Source of the DNA: Forficula auricularia
Taxonomy: Eukaryota > Arthropoda > Insecta > Dermaptera > Forficulidae
Length of the DNA: 64,000 nucleotides
Assembly (NCBI GenBank): GCA_024734495.1
Contig: JALMQS010000099.1
Coordinates: 97,629,481 to 97,693,480 of the forward strand
Direction: 5' to 3'
Shown: one piece after another, positions 10,858 through 20,899 of the stretch
How positions within the stretch are numbered: position 1 is the first letter of the stretch
Layout: each line of letters starts with the position of its first letter
Notes under the pieces: model-generated
The model's database searches: none
Told to the model about the DNA's origin: nothing
What the model saw: the letters and a program-made list of their open reading frames with translations, nothing else
Translations under genes and position numbers: made by a program

Positions 10858-11000
10858 GAGGTTGTCCTCTGCTTGATGCAAATTAAGATATACATATATA
10901 TCGAATATAAATGAAATTTATTTATTAGAGGCTATGATTTCGAAGGGTTGTCCTTCATCATCAGTATTTTAATTGTAAATATCTTCTTCAAATTTCAATT
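10858..11000 (-). repeat. K-family retroelement fragment with hammerhead core
   Basis: GGTTGTCCTCTGCTTGATGC begins the fragment. Toward higher coordinates it reaches a minus-strand ribozyme core at 10925-10966. Compare 39668-39960, where the same order is seen on the plus strand. Confidence 0.6.
10925..10966 (-). ncRNA. Hammerhead ribozyme-like core (K family)
   Basis: Minus strand: CTGATGA (complement of 10958-10964), extra T, perfect 5-bp stem II GAAGG-ACAAC-CCTTC, GAAA (complement of 10938-10941), then TCATAGCC. Against the sister core (ACTATAGTC) the UH site has decayed from GTC to GCC, so cleavage activity is doubtful. Confidence 0.5.
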
Positions 11001-12300
11001 TAGCTTATATACCTAATTAACATTATAATTATATAAAATTTTGTAAAAATATGTATTTTATGTATCACTGACCAAATGTTCTAACGGACAAGGTCAATTT
11101 TAAATAAATAAAAAAAATAAAAAGAACAAACAAATAGAAATGGGAGTTGTATTCGTAAAAATATTTAATATTGTTAATTTTTTTATTTCTAGCTCAACTG
11201 TTTGGCCAATATTTTATGGAATATTGTAATCTTTAATTTTGTATTTTTGTATCTATTTTGTATTTTGAATTTTATATTTTTGTATATTGATAATTCTTAT
11301 ATTTGACACTTTTTTCTCTTATAAGTACACAACAAGGGTCTACACTGACCTATGTACATTACACCATTAATAAATAAATAAATCTTGAATATAGAGATTT
11401 TGTCTTATAGGGAAGACATAACCAGATTATTCGTTTTTTAAAAATATTCACTTTAATTGTGTTTTTTGATTGAAATTTCTAAAAAAAGACCGAAGTTATC
11501 GAATCGTTAATTAGACTGAAATTTGACACATATGTTTGTATTAATAAATGTCGCCTATGTGCCAAGTTTTAACTTTCTACCTAAAACCGTTCAGATATAT
11601 ATTGTCAAATAAATAAAATTTGCAGACAGCGTACCGGGTATTGGAAAAGTTTCATTTATAATAATAACTTTTGTACTACAAAGATCGTATTGGAAAGGAC
11701 AGGTTTTAACAGTATTTTTTTCAAACCGTATTTTGACTAAGTAAAAAAGACTAAGTTCTTAAGCAGCTTCGATCGGTAAATAAGATACCCAGTTTAGTGA
11801 TAAATCAAATAAATTGATTTTTTTGTATTGAGGGTGTTTACTAAGGATTAAGGGCGGATTTATATATCTAATAAACAAATTATTATTTCAAAGAATAGTT
11901 TTTGTCTTGGTAAATAAGTATGATCATTATTTAATTTCTATTTGCCTAAACAATATTGGCAAATAGTTTTCTTCGAATTGTCATTTTGGTATTATTATTA
12001 TTATTTTATGATATTCATCCAAAAAATATAAAGAAAATATATTTTTTAAAATTAATATTAATATATTAAAATAAGAGCTCTGATTTCTCTTATTAAACTG
12101 ATTATATGTTTTTTTAATATTCGGAAAATTTGATTAGGCTTCAAAATTTAAATATCGATTAAATGTATTCTCAATTTATTATAAAGTCTACCGAGGATTC
12201 CAACACCCCTTGAAAACTTTCGGAAAATTACTAATTAAATTTCACATGTTATTTTTATTAAGGAAAATTACATTTTCAAAAAAAAAAACTACTTAAACAT
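11001..12300. other. AT-rich non-coding sequence
   Basis: No gene or terminal-repeat element was recognised. The contents are simple AATAAATA runs and an A/T-rich background. Confidence 0.5.
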
Positions 12301-12339
12301 TTTATTTCTATAATATGTTAAGGTATGTATTATATTTAT

Positions 12340-12635
12340 TAGGAATTTGGTGTTGGTACTTAGTGAAACATTTTTTAAAATTATTGGATAAAAAATACTT
12401 GGTATGTTTCACATTAAGATATAAAAATAAAAGGAATTTATTTTTTGGAGAGACTTTAATCTCGATATATATATTTCGGGTGGCTAACCCATCTTCAGGA
12501 GCAACAAAAAGTAACTGGGAAGATGTGTTAGCCACCCGAATTATATATCGAGATTAAAGCTCTCCAAAAATAAATTTGTTTTATTTTTATATCTTAATGA
12601 AACTACCAATATTTTTTATCCAATATATATTATTT
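12340..12635. mobile_element. Family-B hammerhead foldback
   Basis: A flank GGTGTTGGTACTTAGTGAAA is followed by a palindrome with arms of about 130 bp containing TTATTGGATAAAAAATACTT and its complement. The left arm carries a minus-strand hammerhead core. The matching region of the right arm (12515-12560) has lost the CTGAAGA box and GAAA. A partial copy is at 52016-52130. Confidence 0.75.
12460..12502 (-). ncRNA. Hammerhead ribozyme-like core (CTGAAGA type)
   Basis: Minus strand: CTGAAGA (complement of 12492-12498), extra T, stem II GGG-TTAGCCA-CCC, GAAA (complement of 12474-12477), TATATATC, then GAGAT. CTC/GAG next to the core gives a short stem I. Confidence 0.5.
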
Positions 12636-12639
12636 ATTT

Positions 12640-13290
12640 ATTTTCGCTTAAAACTACTAATTGCCTACGAAATATTTAATATTATCACGATTATTGGCAA
12701 ATCATTCAAGTCTAGATGCTTAGGAGAAAAATTAAGTAAAATATTTGTATAAAAAAAGAGATTAAATATTATCACATGTTCACTAATATCAAGTTTAATT
12801 CTAATATTCATTAATTTTATTTAATCACTAACCAAATTTCCATTTCCGTGTCCATGTTTTGTTCTTAACATAAAAAAGTAGAAATATCCAAAATCGAATA
12901 TTATCTCACCTTTAATTTCGTTATCTAATCGAATAATTAAAAAAAATAATAATTAAACTTTTACGTACTTAAAAAAAATAATAATCCTATCATTTTTATA
13001 CCTATATATACTTTCATTTCTGTAACGTTAATCTATCCACCGATATTTTTTTAAATTATATTTTATGTTTATGTGAATAGAAATGAAATATTGCAAGTGT
13101 TGAAAGTAAAATAGTAGTACTTGAAATAATAAAATAATAAAATAGCACTAACAAAATCGGAAACGTGAAATAACGTGTTCAAGAACCAGGTTATCTGTTT
13201 ATTGATAAGATAGACGCAAGCGGTCGCTGTTCATATAGGCAAACGACGTTAACGTTAACGTTTTTAGTTGCGAACAATCAGACAGGCTAA
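12640..13290. other. AT-rich non-coding sequence
   Basis: No feature beyond a short palindrome GTTAACGTTAACG near 13247. Confidence 0.45.
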
Positions 13291-13377
13291 TAAAAAATTT
13301 TTAAGAAAAAAATAAAAACCGACTTCAAAAAATTAAATGCAACAAATATAAAAATACACTAAAAGGTATAAAATAAT

Positions 13378-13593
13378 AAAAACAAGTATCAAGTGTCAAT
13401 CTTAACTTGCCCACTCTATGTAATTTATAACCTTAACACATGAAAAATGTAAAACTTTCATTCATAAATTAATTCCTGTGAATACATTGTAATAGACTGA
13501 TGAAGAGGGCAAAGCCCTTGAAACTATAGTCTCGTTATAAATAAATAAAATTTATAATTCCAGCAGAAGACACACTTTTTTATTGTCTCCTTC
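13378..13593. mobile_element. Ribozyme-bearing insertion with 15-bp target duplication
   Basis: A 216-bp insert is flanked by AAGGTATAAAATAAT on both sides (13363-13377 and 13594-13608). The other arm of the host foldback has this word once, so it is a true target-site duplication. The insert contains a hammerhead core and is homologous to the tandem at 32588-32840. A 15-bp duplication is typical of target-primed retrotransposition rather than cut-and-paste transposition. Confidence 0.8.
13485..13550 (+). ncRNA. Hammerhead ribozyme-like core (G family)
   Basis: CTGATGA at 13497-13503, extra A, strong stem II GAGGGC-AAA-GCCCTT, GAAA at 13520-13523, stem III AC-TATA-GT, C at 13531 as the predicted cleavage base. 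Upstream TAATAGA and downstream TCGTTATA give a short, internally mismatched stem I. Confidence 0.65.
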
Positions 13594-13965
13594 AAGGTAT
13601 AAAATAATTATTATCTTATTTAGTTACAACTAAACGACGAAATATTAACACGAAATTACTTTTTAAAGTCGGTGCCAAACAAACTATACCTATAAGCGAG
13701 CGTACCCGCCAAACGTACTAAGTAAGATCCGTCGAGTGCGATTCATAAAAGGTATATGTTTGGCACCAACTTCAAAAAGTAATTTCGTGTTAATATTTCG
13801 TCGTTTAGTTGTAACTAAATAAGATAATAATTATTTTATACCTTTTAGTGTATTTTTATATTTGTTGCATTTAATTTTTTGAAGTCGGTTTTTTATTTTT
13901 TTCTTAAAAATTTTTATTTTTCTCTTTTAGTGATGTTATTAATAGTGATTATATCATCAGAACTT

Positions 13966-14270
13966 GACCAAATTAATATGACACCATCCCTAAGACACCC
14001 CTTTCGGATAAAAAAAGAACCATCGAATTCGGTTCATAAACAAAGAGGTTAGGTCTAAACAAACCTAATAAAAAAGGTCTAATACCTATGGAAAAAAATC
14101 GAAAAAAAATGGGACCAATCGGAAGCTAGACTGGACCCAATGCAAAAAAATTTTTCAAAATCGGTTGACAATTGGCGGAGATATGAGGTAACATAGGCAC
14201 AAAAAAAAAAAAAAAAAAAAAATTCAATCGAATAGAGAACCTCCTCCTTTTTTGAAGTCGGTTAAAAAGA
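13966..14270 (-). repeat. AACCGACTTCAAAAAAGGAGGAGG repeat
   Basis: Minus strand begins AACCGACTTCAAAAAAGGAG and ends near GGTCAAGTTCTGA. It shares both landmarks with 23036-23205 on the plus strand, plus GGACCAAT. A 21-base A-run at 14202-14222 sits inside. I recall this repeat as common in insects but cannot name the element class. Confidence 0.55.
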
Positions 14271-14920
14271 AGCTTGATATTTTGCCAGCCAGAAGGCATA
14301 CTATTGGGCTGATTACATTTACACCACTATAATCCGTTAAATAATTCCTGTGATTATTACATTTAGGTTTTGTATACCTTAAGAACCGATCAGAAGAATT
14401 ATTACAGTAGATATATAAATAAATAAATAAAGACATACACTTAAATAAATTCATAATACATAATACTTAAGTGAAAATTTTATTTTCAAATATCTATACA
14501 ATCTCGTGAAATTTTGTTAATTTGTCAATTAACAAATTGGGTTAGAAAGCTGATACTTGGTGGAAGATTGCAATTTGTTAATAATTTGTTAATACCAACA
14601 TTCGTGCCGTTAGCTTATTATGATACAATTTTTAAAAGTTTTTTTTTATTGATATCATGTATTTTTCATATTGAAACTATAAAAGTAAAAAAAAAAATCG
14701 GGTGTGTGCATTTATAATTCTAATATTCTAAAATTATTAAAATTTGTATTTTTATAATGCAACGTTTCGTTCTCATTAATGGCTGACAATGTTTTTTCTC
14801 AACGTTTTAAACATTAAATTATTCTTATTCAGTTTCATACTTTTATTAGATTAAATTAGTATTCAAGGTATAAATAACCAAACAATATTGATTTTTTTCA
14901 ATTTTATTTTCCAATTATGA
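14271..14920. other. AT-rich non-coding sequence
   Basis: Short frames at 14224-14454 and 14514-14717 have no domain signature. The first runs through the AACCGACTTC repeat. Confidence 0.45.
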
Positions 14921-14924
14921 CGTT

Positions 14925-14960
14925 TCGTCCATAATGTGGACCTTTTTCAAGTTCTTAAAT
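14925..14960 (-). ncRNA. Hammerhead-like relic with altered first box
   Basis: Minus strand: ACTTGAAAAAG, stem II GTCC-ACATTAT-GGAC, then GAAACGTC. The layout matches the ribozyme cores but CTGATGA is replaced by CTTGAAAA, as in the family-I foldbacks. Confidence 0.35.
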
Positions 14961-15682
14961 TTTTTCCAGTCAATAATTCATACATAAATTGCACTGACAA
15001 CATTAAAATGCCTTATTTAGGCACGGACCTTGTAAACAATTCTGTAAGTACTTCAAATCCGTAATAGTGCATATCATCATTTCTCAGTTTTAAACATTTT
15101 TAAACACAATTAAGGTTACTCGGACATTAAGTCACTGATAGGTTAAAAAATCTGAATTTTTAATATGTTATTAAACGATAACAAAATACGTATAAAATAA
15201 TTTTTTTAAAAAGATCTGACCAAGGGTTTTCGTTTAATTGATTATTAAATTTAGGACTTATAACACGTAATGAATAGGGAATATATTTCGATTAATCTAG
15301 CCAAATTGTATAATGAGAAAAAAACAAAAATCTTTTATTTACATAGATAAATTATCGTAGATAACGTTAAAAAAAACTTTCTGACCCAGGGTTTTGTAAA
15401 TATTCAAATCTAAATGATCGAAAATATCAGCCCGCTTCACTTAAAAATAAATAAATCACGTGACTCGAGTCAAAAAGACATTTATTTATTATATTTATTA
15501 ATTAAATTATTTCATATTTACGATTAAAAATAATGTTAGCTAACATCTAAATTAAAATAATTAATTTTACTTATGGAAAGTGGTGTAGGTTTTAGGTTGA
15601 AACATAGATGTTAGTTAATAGAGTAAAGGGTGTATTGTAGTTTCACAGTGAATGAAATAAAACTCAAAAGAGGTTTATACAA

Positions 15683-15724
15683 ACTGAATATATTTCGGAT
15701 TATTAGTCCATCATCAGGAGTTTA
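15683..15724 (-). ncRNA. Hammerhead ribozyme-like core (left arm)
   Basis: Minus strand: AAACTC, CTGATGA (complement of 15711-15717), T, GGA-CTAATAA-TCC, GAAA (complement of 15693-15696), TATATT, CAGTTT. Stem I has one C-C mismatch at the cleavage-proximal pair compared with the right-arm core. Confidence 0.65.
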
Positions 15725-15745
15725 CAAGTTAATACTGTAACTTGT

Positions 15746-15788
15746 AAACTCCTGATGATGGACTAATAATCCGAAATATATTGAGTTT
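15746..15788 (+). ncRNA. Hammerhead ribozyme, best preserved core
   Basis: AAACTC (15746-15751) pairs fully with GAGTTT (15783-15788) as a 6-bp stem I. CTGATGA lies at 15752-15758, one extra T, stem II GGA-CTAATAA-TCC, GAAA at 15773-15776, a single A-U stem III with a UAUA loop (15777-15780), and U at 15782 as the predicted cleavage base. Every conserved hammerhead base is present. The extra base after CTGATGA and the one-pair stem III mark it as the minimal, possibly dimer-acting form known from Penelope-like elements. Confidence 0.75.
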
Positions 15789-15959
15789 GTATAAACCTCT
15801 TTGAGTTTTATTTCATTCAATGTGAATCTACACACCCTTTACTATTAACCTTAAAATAATTAATTTAGGTGTTAAAATTTTTAATTTTAGTAGAAAAAAA
15901 ATTTGGATTTTATTTTGACTTGCAGGGTAATGTCCGAGCAACCTTAATAAAACAAATTC

Positions 15960-16210
15960 GAATCTTCTAGTTTGATTTGGATACTATCAATGTAAAAAGT
16001 ATTTCTTTTTGATTTTGAAGAGAGATGGTTTGTGTGCCCCCTCCGATCTCCATAAGCCCATTGCACTGGCAATCGATAATGGACTGGCCGAAGGGCCTTC
16101 CTCCCCCAATTCCCTTTTTTTTGTCTTGTTCCCTACGCCTTTCACCTTGTCTATTGATTTTTCCTGAATGTTGCATCTGAAATCACCCTCTCTCGCTCCT
16201 CAATGGATCA
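15960..16210. promoter_or_regulatory. GC-richer island, candidate cis-regulatory element
   Basis: The core 16030-16110 is unrepeated and GC-rich with CAATCGATAATGG and TTGCACTGGCAATCGA words. The minus frame across it (69 codons, 15967-16176) is Gly/Arg/Lys-rich and lacks a recognisable domain or splice context. Confidence 0.22.
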
Positions 16211-16885
16211 TAATTAGACGGTAAGAGTCAAAATAAAAAAAAAAAAGAAAAAAAAACGTTAATGACTATAGTCAGTCGTAAACGCATTTACAAAACTGGT
16301 ATTTATATAATTACCAAAGGGCATAATTACTATGATGCACGAGACATGAAATCATAATTAAAAATAATTGTTATGTGCGAATTAGAAGGTTTAAATTATA
16401 ATGCCAAAATCATGTTCGAATAGTTTCGCTTTTAAATTATTTGATTTATGAATTGCTTTAAGTATATATCTTTATTTATTTATTTATTTATTTATCAACT
16501 GGAACAATATTCTCATCCGTTCTTATGCGAGACTGGAATATAATCAAACAAACAAGGTGACTTGTATTTTATTTTATATTCGATATGCGAGTGAAGCTTT
16601 CCGGACGGCGGGGGTATTAAATATTTGAATTCACTGAAAAATTTTCATTTTTATTTATATTGAGGTTCCGTTCAAAAGTAACATGAGATTCTATAAGTAT
16701 CAATTTTGTAGATCATAAACTATACTTATTTACACGTAATATATTATGTTTTTATTAACTCCACAATTTAAAATTGTATTAAAATTTTATCGGATGACTA
16801 TTTTGCAAATGATCGAATTTTTCGTTTTTTTATCATGGGATGTGAAAAAATTAAACATTTAAAATTTGGATTACTCTTTATTTAT
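16211..16885. other. AT-rich non-coding sequence
   Basis: TTTATTTATT repeats lie at 16470-16495. A GC-richer short patch at 16590-16615 has no partner. No gene was recognised. Confidence 0.45.
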
Positions 16886-16890
16886 TATTA

Positions 16891-17414
16891 GGGGTCGTCG
16901 ATAAATTACGTCACACACTAAGGGAGGAGAGGGTATCTCATATTTGGGACAAAATGTGACAGGGGAGCTCGGGGATCTTAAAAATGGTGATGTCACAGAA
17001 GTCAAATTAAAATTTTTTAAAATTTTAAATTTATTTATAATGCAATAATAATAAGAATAGGAATAGTGAATAATGTGTTAAATGATATGAATAAAAATAA
17101 AGTTAAACTTAAAATAATAAAGATAAAAGTAAATAAATATTATATGAAATCAATTTATTTATTTACTTTTATCTTTATTAAAGATGTTTCGCTTTGCACC
17201 AACAGCACAATCTCTATTAATTCTTAAAATAATATTAAATCCCTTTAGTTGAGGTTAAATAAAATTCTACAATATTATCAAATTATAGGGTATAAATGTG
17301 ATACTGTGACGTCACAATACGGGGAAGGCTCAATGAAAATGTGACAGAATGTGACATAGAGTTTGGGGGTCTAAAAATCTCGAAATTCGTGTGACGTAAT
17401 TTAAAGACGGCCTC
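16891..17414. mobile_element. Harbinger-like MITE with TTA target duplication
   Basis: The inverted ends GGGGTCGTCGATAAATTACG and GAGGCCGTCTTTAAATTACG match at about 20 of the first 26 positions, and both continue TCACAC. TTA flanks each side (16888-16890, 17415-17417), as expected for PIF/Harbinger elements, though a 3-bp match in AT-rich DNA is weak alone. The interior has repeated GTGACA words, TGACGTCA at 17307-17314 and a small hairpin (17110-17180). No transposase is present. Confidence 0.65.
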
Positions 17415-17419
17415 TTAAG

Positions 17420-18520
17420 GGATAGTCTAAAGCCATGCCCTTTATATCTATACCTATCATAATTTGACACTTAGGAATTTCAATCTTTTATCGATTTTGT
17501 AAAACTTACATGATTTTAATGATTTTTTTTAACAATATTGATGAGAGAAGGAGATACACCAAAAAGGTGCATCCCCTAAAGGCCTGTGTTGGACCCTCCA
17601 TCGTGAAAAGAAGAAGAGGGGATTTTATGGTTTTAATTATTATATTTTTTAATATTAGGACAGTTTTAACCGGAAAACGTAACGAGAAAAAAAAATAAGA
17701 ATTTCTTTCAATTGTTAGAAGCGAGATTTGAAAAATGTTTTTACTTCTTTTTTCAATTATTTGAAGCATGTAGGTATATTTTTGTAATACAATATTTTCT
17801 TTATTTTACATATTGTATAAATTTATAATTTTTCTCATTAATATATCAAAGAATAATTGATATATTAACGAGAATTGTTTTGACCGCTTTTTTTGAAAAA
17901 GATATACTCTATATCGCGAGACTACTGCGGATGAAGCTATTGGAGTCTGCTGAGTCTTAAGTCTGGACCAAGAGAGAAAAAGATGTGATCCATTTAGCTA
18001 CAATCCAACGTCATTTTGCGTATAGCCCGCATGACATTCGGATGGATCACCAAATGAATTTGAAATCTAAGATGTTATATATTCAATCTCCCAGCCCAGA
18101 GCGCTCGATCTATTAGCATGTATGTTAGATGCTTGCCATTAATTAATATATAAGTTCAGATATTATTTTCACTCAATATTTGACAAAAATCACCTACATT
18201 TGAATAGGAAACATACGATATATAATATTGTATAGATATGTACCTATATGTAATGAAAATATTACATTCTCCTGGTTATCCTAATTTATATATTACTTAT
18301 ATTATATATCCAAGCCTTTCTCTCTCTCTCCCTTTTCAATTATGGCCTAAATAAATAAAAAAATAAAAAATACATTTTAATAAAATGTTGATATTGCAAT
18401 ATCGCTGATAGATAGATAATGAATAATATTCGTTTGCATGTTGATTGCCTTTTATTTTATTTTTTTTACTTTTACTTTTTCCACTCTCCTTCCTTTCCTT
18501 TCTGCTTGTTTTGATTATAT
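17420..18520. other. AT-rich sequence with a moderate-complexity core
   Basis: 17900-18130 is less AT-rich, unrepeated in the window and has no coding frame. The rest is AT-rich. Short frames at 17506-17769 are low complexity. Confidence 0.4.
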
Positions 18521-18524
18521 TTTC

Positions 18525-18700
18525 ACTCTCGTTTGCTGAGTGATTAATTAGTTGTTAAAAAATCTATGGCCGATGCATTCAAGATGGCTGGCTGGCTGGC
18601 CTGGCCTGGCTTGGCCCCTTTTGGCTTCAGAATTTATGGACAAATAGAAACATTCACGAGAGACGACTCTTGCGTTCGGTTAGACATCGCATTTTAATAC
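18525..18700. promoter_or_regulatory. GC-richer island with GGCT repeats
   Basis: TGATTAATTAGTTG (homeodomain-like) and GGCCGATGCATTCAAGATGG precede a GGCTGGCTGGCCTGGCCTGG simple tract (about 18587-18617). Candidate regulatory element or plain simple sequence. Confidence 0.2.
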
Positions 18701-19025
18701 TAACAAAAAATCTGGTATGATTAAAAACACCGGGCCACTTTATAATATATATACCTACATAATCTTATATAATTATACCTATAATTTTATTTTATATTAT
18801 ACAACACTTGAATATACTTAGAATGAATTTTTTTTAAAGTATGTAAAAAATTAAAAAAATTAGTGAAATGAGGGGTTAATACCTTCAAATATAAAGTAAA
18901 AATTGTGTGTGTTAAGAATAAACGTTATTTATATGTGATTCGATTTCATCCAACATCTTAAATACACCAGATGATTTTTTCACACATTCATTTTAATATT
19001 TAATATAATTAAACTCCATAGCATC
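18701..19025. other. AT-rich non-coding sequence
   Basis: No feature was recognised in this stretch. Confidence 0.5.
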
Positions 19026-19027
19026 CA

Positions 19028-19578
19028 TATTATTAAATTAATTAAGTATGTTGTCAGATATTTGGAGAGGAAAGTAGCAAATCAAAAAATTCTCAATGAT
19101 TTACTCGATGTTTCGCTAATTTTATTTTGGCCTCATCAGGCGTCTCAATGATTATAATTAATTTTGAGATATAATAAATATGCACATATTTCTGAATTAA
19201 CTCAATTGTAATTGATTCCTTTTATTATTATTATATTTATATAAAAGAAAGATTCAAATGACAGGATTATTATAACATTCACTTAAACTGTATTTAATAA
19301 TAAACTTTATTTAAGTGAATGTTATAATAATCCTGTCATTTGAATCTTTCTTTTATATAAATTAAATAATTGTTCGGGTCATAAAAGGTATCAATTACAA
19401 TTGAGTTAATTCAGAAATATGTGCATATTTATTACATCTCAAAATTAATTATAATCATTGAGACGCCTGATGAAGCCAAAATAAAATTACCTAAACGTCG
19501 CGTAAATCAATGCGAATATTTTGATTTGCTACTTTCCTGTCCAAATACCTGCCAACATACTTAATTAATTTAATATAA
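19028..19578. mobile_element. Family-E large foldback (about 550 bp)
   Basis: Arms of about 260 bp run from TTAAATTAATTAAGTATGTT to the centre and back. The inner hairpin around TTCAAATGACAGGATTATTA (19247-19354) is almost perfect. The left arm holds a CTGATGA...GAAAC core on the minus strand. The right arm keeps CTGATGA but has lost GAAAC (CTAAACG). Confidence 0.75.
19100..19146 (-). ncRNA. Hammerhead-like core (E family)
   Basis: Minus strand: CTGATGA (complement of 19133-19139), GGCC, a long A/T loop, TTAGC, then GAAAC (complement of 19110-19114). Stem II is only 2-3 bp and stem I pairing is poor, so function is doubtful. Confidence 0.35.
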
Positions 19579-19579
19579 T

Positions 19580-20052
19580 TTTAATAAATGGATACTTTTA
19601 ATTATATTCCTGAAGAAAAACATGTCAATATTGCATACTTTTTTCAAAAACTCTCAAAAATAGTTGAAAGTATTATAAAAAAAAACTCTATGAAGTAGCC
19701 ACCGTGAAAATAATATTTTTTAAATTTTTATAAAAATATCACTTGTAGATATCAAATATACGTGATCCTATTTTAGTCCCTTGTCATATAGAAATTTAAT
19801 AATACGAAGTAAATGTATTTTAGCATAAGGATTTAGCCTAGGTAAATAGAAATGAAAAAATAGTAAAAGCTATTTGGGAAAAAGTATTTCAGCAAAAAGA
19901 TTTTGCCTGCAAATAAAGCTATATTTGCTTTGACATATATATTATCATGTATATGTATAGATGATCCGATTTTAGTCTTGTCATTTAGAAATTTAGTACT
20001 GCTTAATACTATTTGCGGAAAAAGTATTTTGGCCAAAATATTTTACCTATAA
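19580..20052. other. AT-rich non-coding sequence
   Basis: No gene was recognised. A short internal duplication is visible (GATCCTATTTTAGTC near 19764 and GATCCGATTTTAGTC near 19963). Confidence 0.45.
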
Positions 20053-20190
20053 AACTGGGAAACATTTTTAAATTATAATAGGTTGGAGTTGGTGTGTTTC
20101 ACAGTGAGGAAAAATAAAATAATTTGAGTTAAAAGCGATTTAATTTTTAAATTTTCAATGTATTTCGGGTACATAGAAATGCCTCTGGTC
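20053..20190. mobile_element. Decayed half copy of family-A foldback
   Basis: TAGGTTGGAGTTGGTGTGTT, then AAATAATTTGAGTTAAAAGC and TGTATTTCGGGT follow the order of the left arm at 9030-9100. The CTGATGA box and right arm are missing. Confidence 0.5.
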
Positions 20191-20259
20191 AGCAAGCAAG
20201 CTGGTCAATTTCTTTTTTTCAAAATCTTATGAATAATATTTAGTGTCCTTTCTTTCATT

Positions 20260-20590
20260 CCAGATTTCTCTCCGTCACCCTCCACTAAGTGTCAATGCCC
20301 TTATTAACAAAAGTCAAAAAAAAGGACGGACGCACTGATTCTAAGAAATTCACAAAATACCTGAGGGCTGCTGGGCTGGTTCTTTTATCAAAATCGAAGG
20401 GCAATTCGCATATACAGCTTGGACATTGTCCTTGCCCTTAACGCAAAGGGGAGGGTCGGGCAGCTACCCTTTTCAGACAAAAGCCCCTCTCCAACCGGTT
20501 TCTTTTTGTTTTCTAAAAAATTGACCCCCTCCCCCCTCCCACCCATATCTACATAATCTTAGCCCAGTGGCACTGAAAAATTGTTCTTGT
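20260..20590. promoter_or_regulatory. GC-richer island, candidate cis-regulatory element
   Basis: Unrepeated sequence of higher complexity with C-rich tracts (20520-20545). It shows no coding frame, transposon end or RNA gene. Possibly conserved non-coding DNA. Confidence 0.2.
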
Positions 20591-20632
20591 TTTTTTAAAT
20601 CTAATGTAACTAAAGTCTAAAGTACTAATTTG

Positions 20633-20899
20633 AAAGTTTATAATAGGAAAATAAGGACACGTTTTTATGTTTGGCTTTTTTATTTATCAGCCGTTTCGTC
20701 GACTTTGCCGACTTCATCAGGGCTTCAAATAGTCATGCCACACATTCGTCTAAATTTTCTCGTTTCTTTAAATTTAGAAGAATGTGTGGCATGACTTTTG
20801 AAGCCCTGAAGAAGTCGGCAAAGTCGACAAACGTTGGCTGGTAAATAAAAAAGTCACACATAAAAACGTGTCCTTATTTTCCTATTATAAACTTTCAAA
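20633..20899. mobile_element. Family-D foldback with stem-III-less hammerhead core
   Basis: The arms are inverted copies of about 115 bp, from GAAAGTTTATAATAGGAAAA to TGCCACACATTC. Both apices contain CTGA(T/A)GA-A-GTCGGCAAAGTCGAC. The left-arm copy keeps GAAAC. The right arm has lost the first G (CAAAC). Confidence 0.8.
20688..20726 (-). ncRNA. Hammerhead-like core lacking stem III
   Basis: Minus strand: AGCC, CTGATGA (complement of 20714-20720), A, stem II GTCG/CGAC, GAAAC (complement of 20693-20697), then GGCT. AGCC pairs with GGCT immediately after GAAAC, so stem I closes with no room for a normal stem III. Confidence 0.5.

Larger units (their letters stand above)
13296..13914. mobile_element. 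Large AACCGACTTC foldback, interrupted by an insertion
   Basis: Once the insertion 13378-13593 is ignored, two arms of about 160 bp are near-identical inverted copies, running from AAAAACCGACTTCAAAAAAT to CACCGACTTTAAAAAGTAA. They enclose a GC-richer loop (about 13680-13755). AACCGACTTC words are shared with 14250-14267 and 23039-23060. The high arm identity suggests a young element. Confidence 0.75.
15573..15855. mobile_element. Family-C hammerhead foldback (copy 1)
   Basis: A flank GTGGTGTAGGTTTTAGG is followed by a palindrome with arms of about 120 bp (AAAGGGTGT to GGAGTTTACAAGTTA) and an apex loop of about 10 bases. Both arms keep full hammerhead cores. It is nested in the TTAA element M. 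Related copies are at 24725 and 35256. Confidence 0.85.
15110..15947. mobile_element. TTAA-flanked element M (copy 1), split by a foldback
   Basis: The ends AAGGTTACTCGGACATTA and its near-complement form inverted repeats bounded by TTAA (15110-15113 and 15944-15947). A shorter copy lies at 53273-53566. This copy contains about 225 bp missing from the other (about 15215-15440) and the whole family-C foldback. TTAA targets are used by piggyBac and Kolobok-type elements. The ends do not resemble the canonical CCC piggyBac start, so the class is open. Confidence 0.7.

Noticed and set aside
13955..13965. TCATCAG near 13957 as a hammerhead box
   Set aside because: No GAAA box or stem II at the proper distance on either strand.
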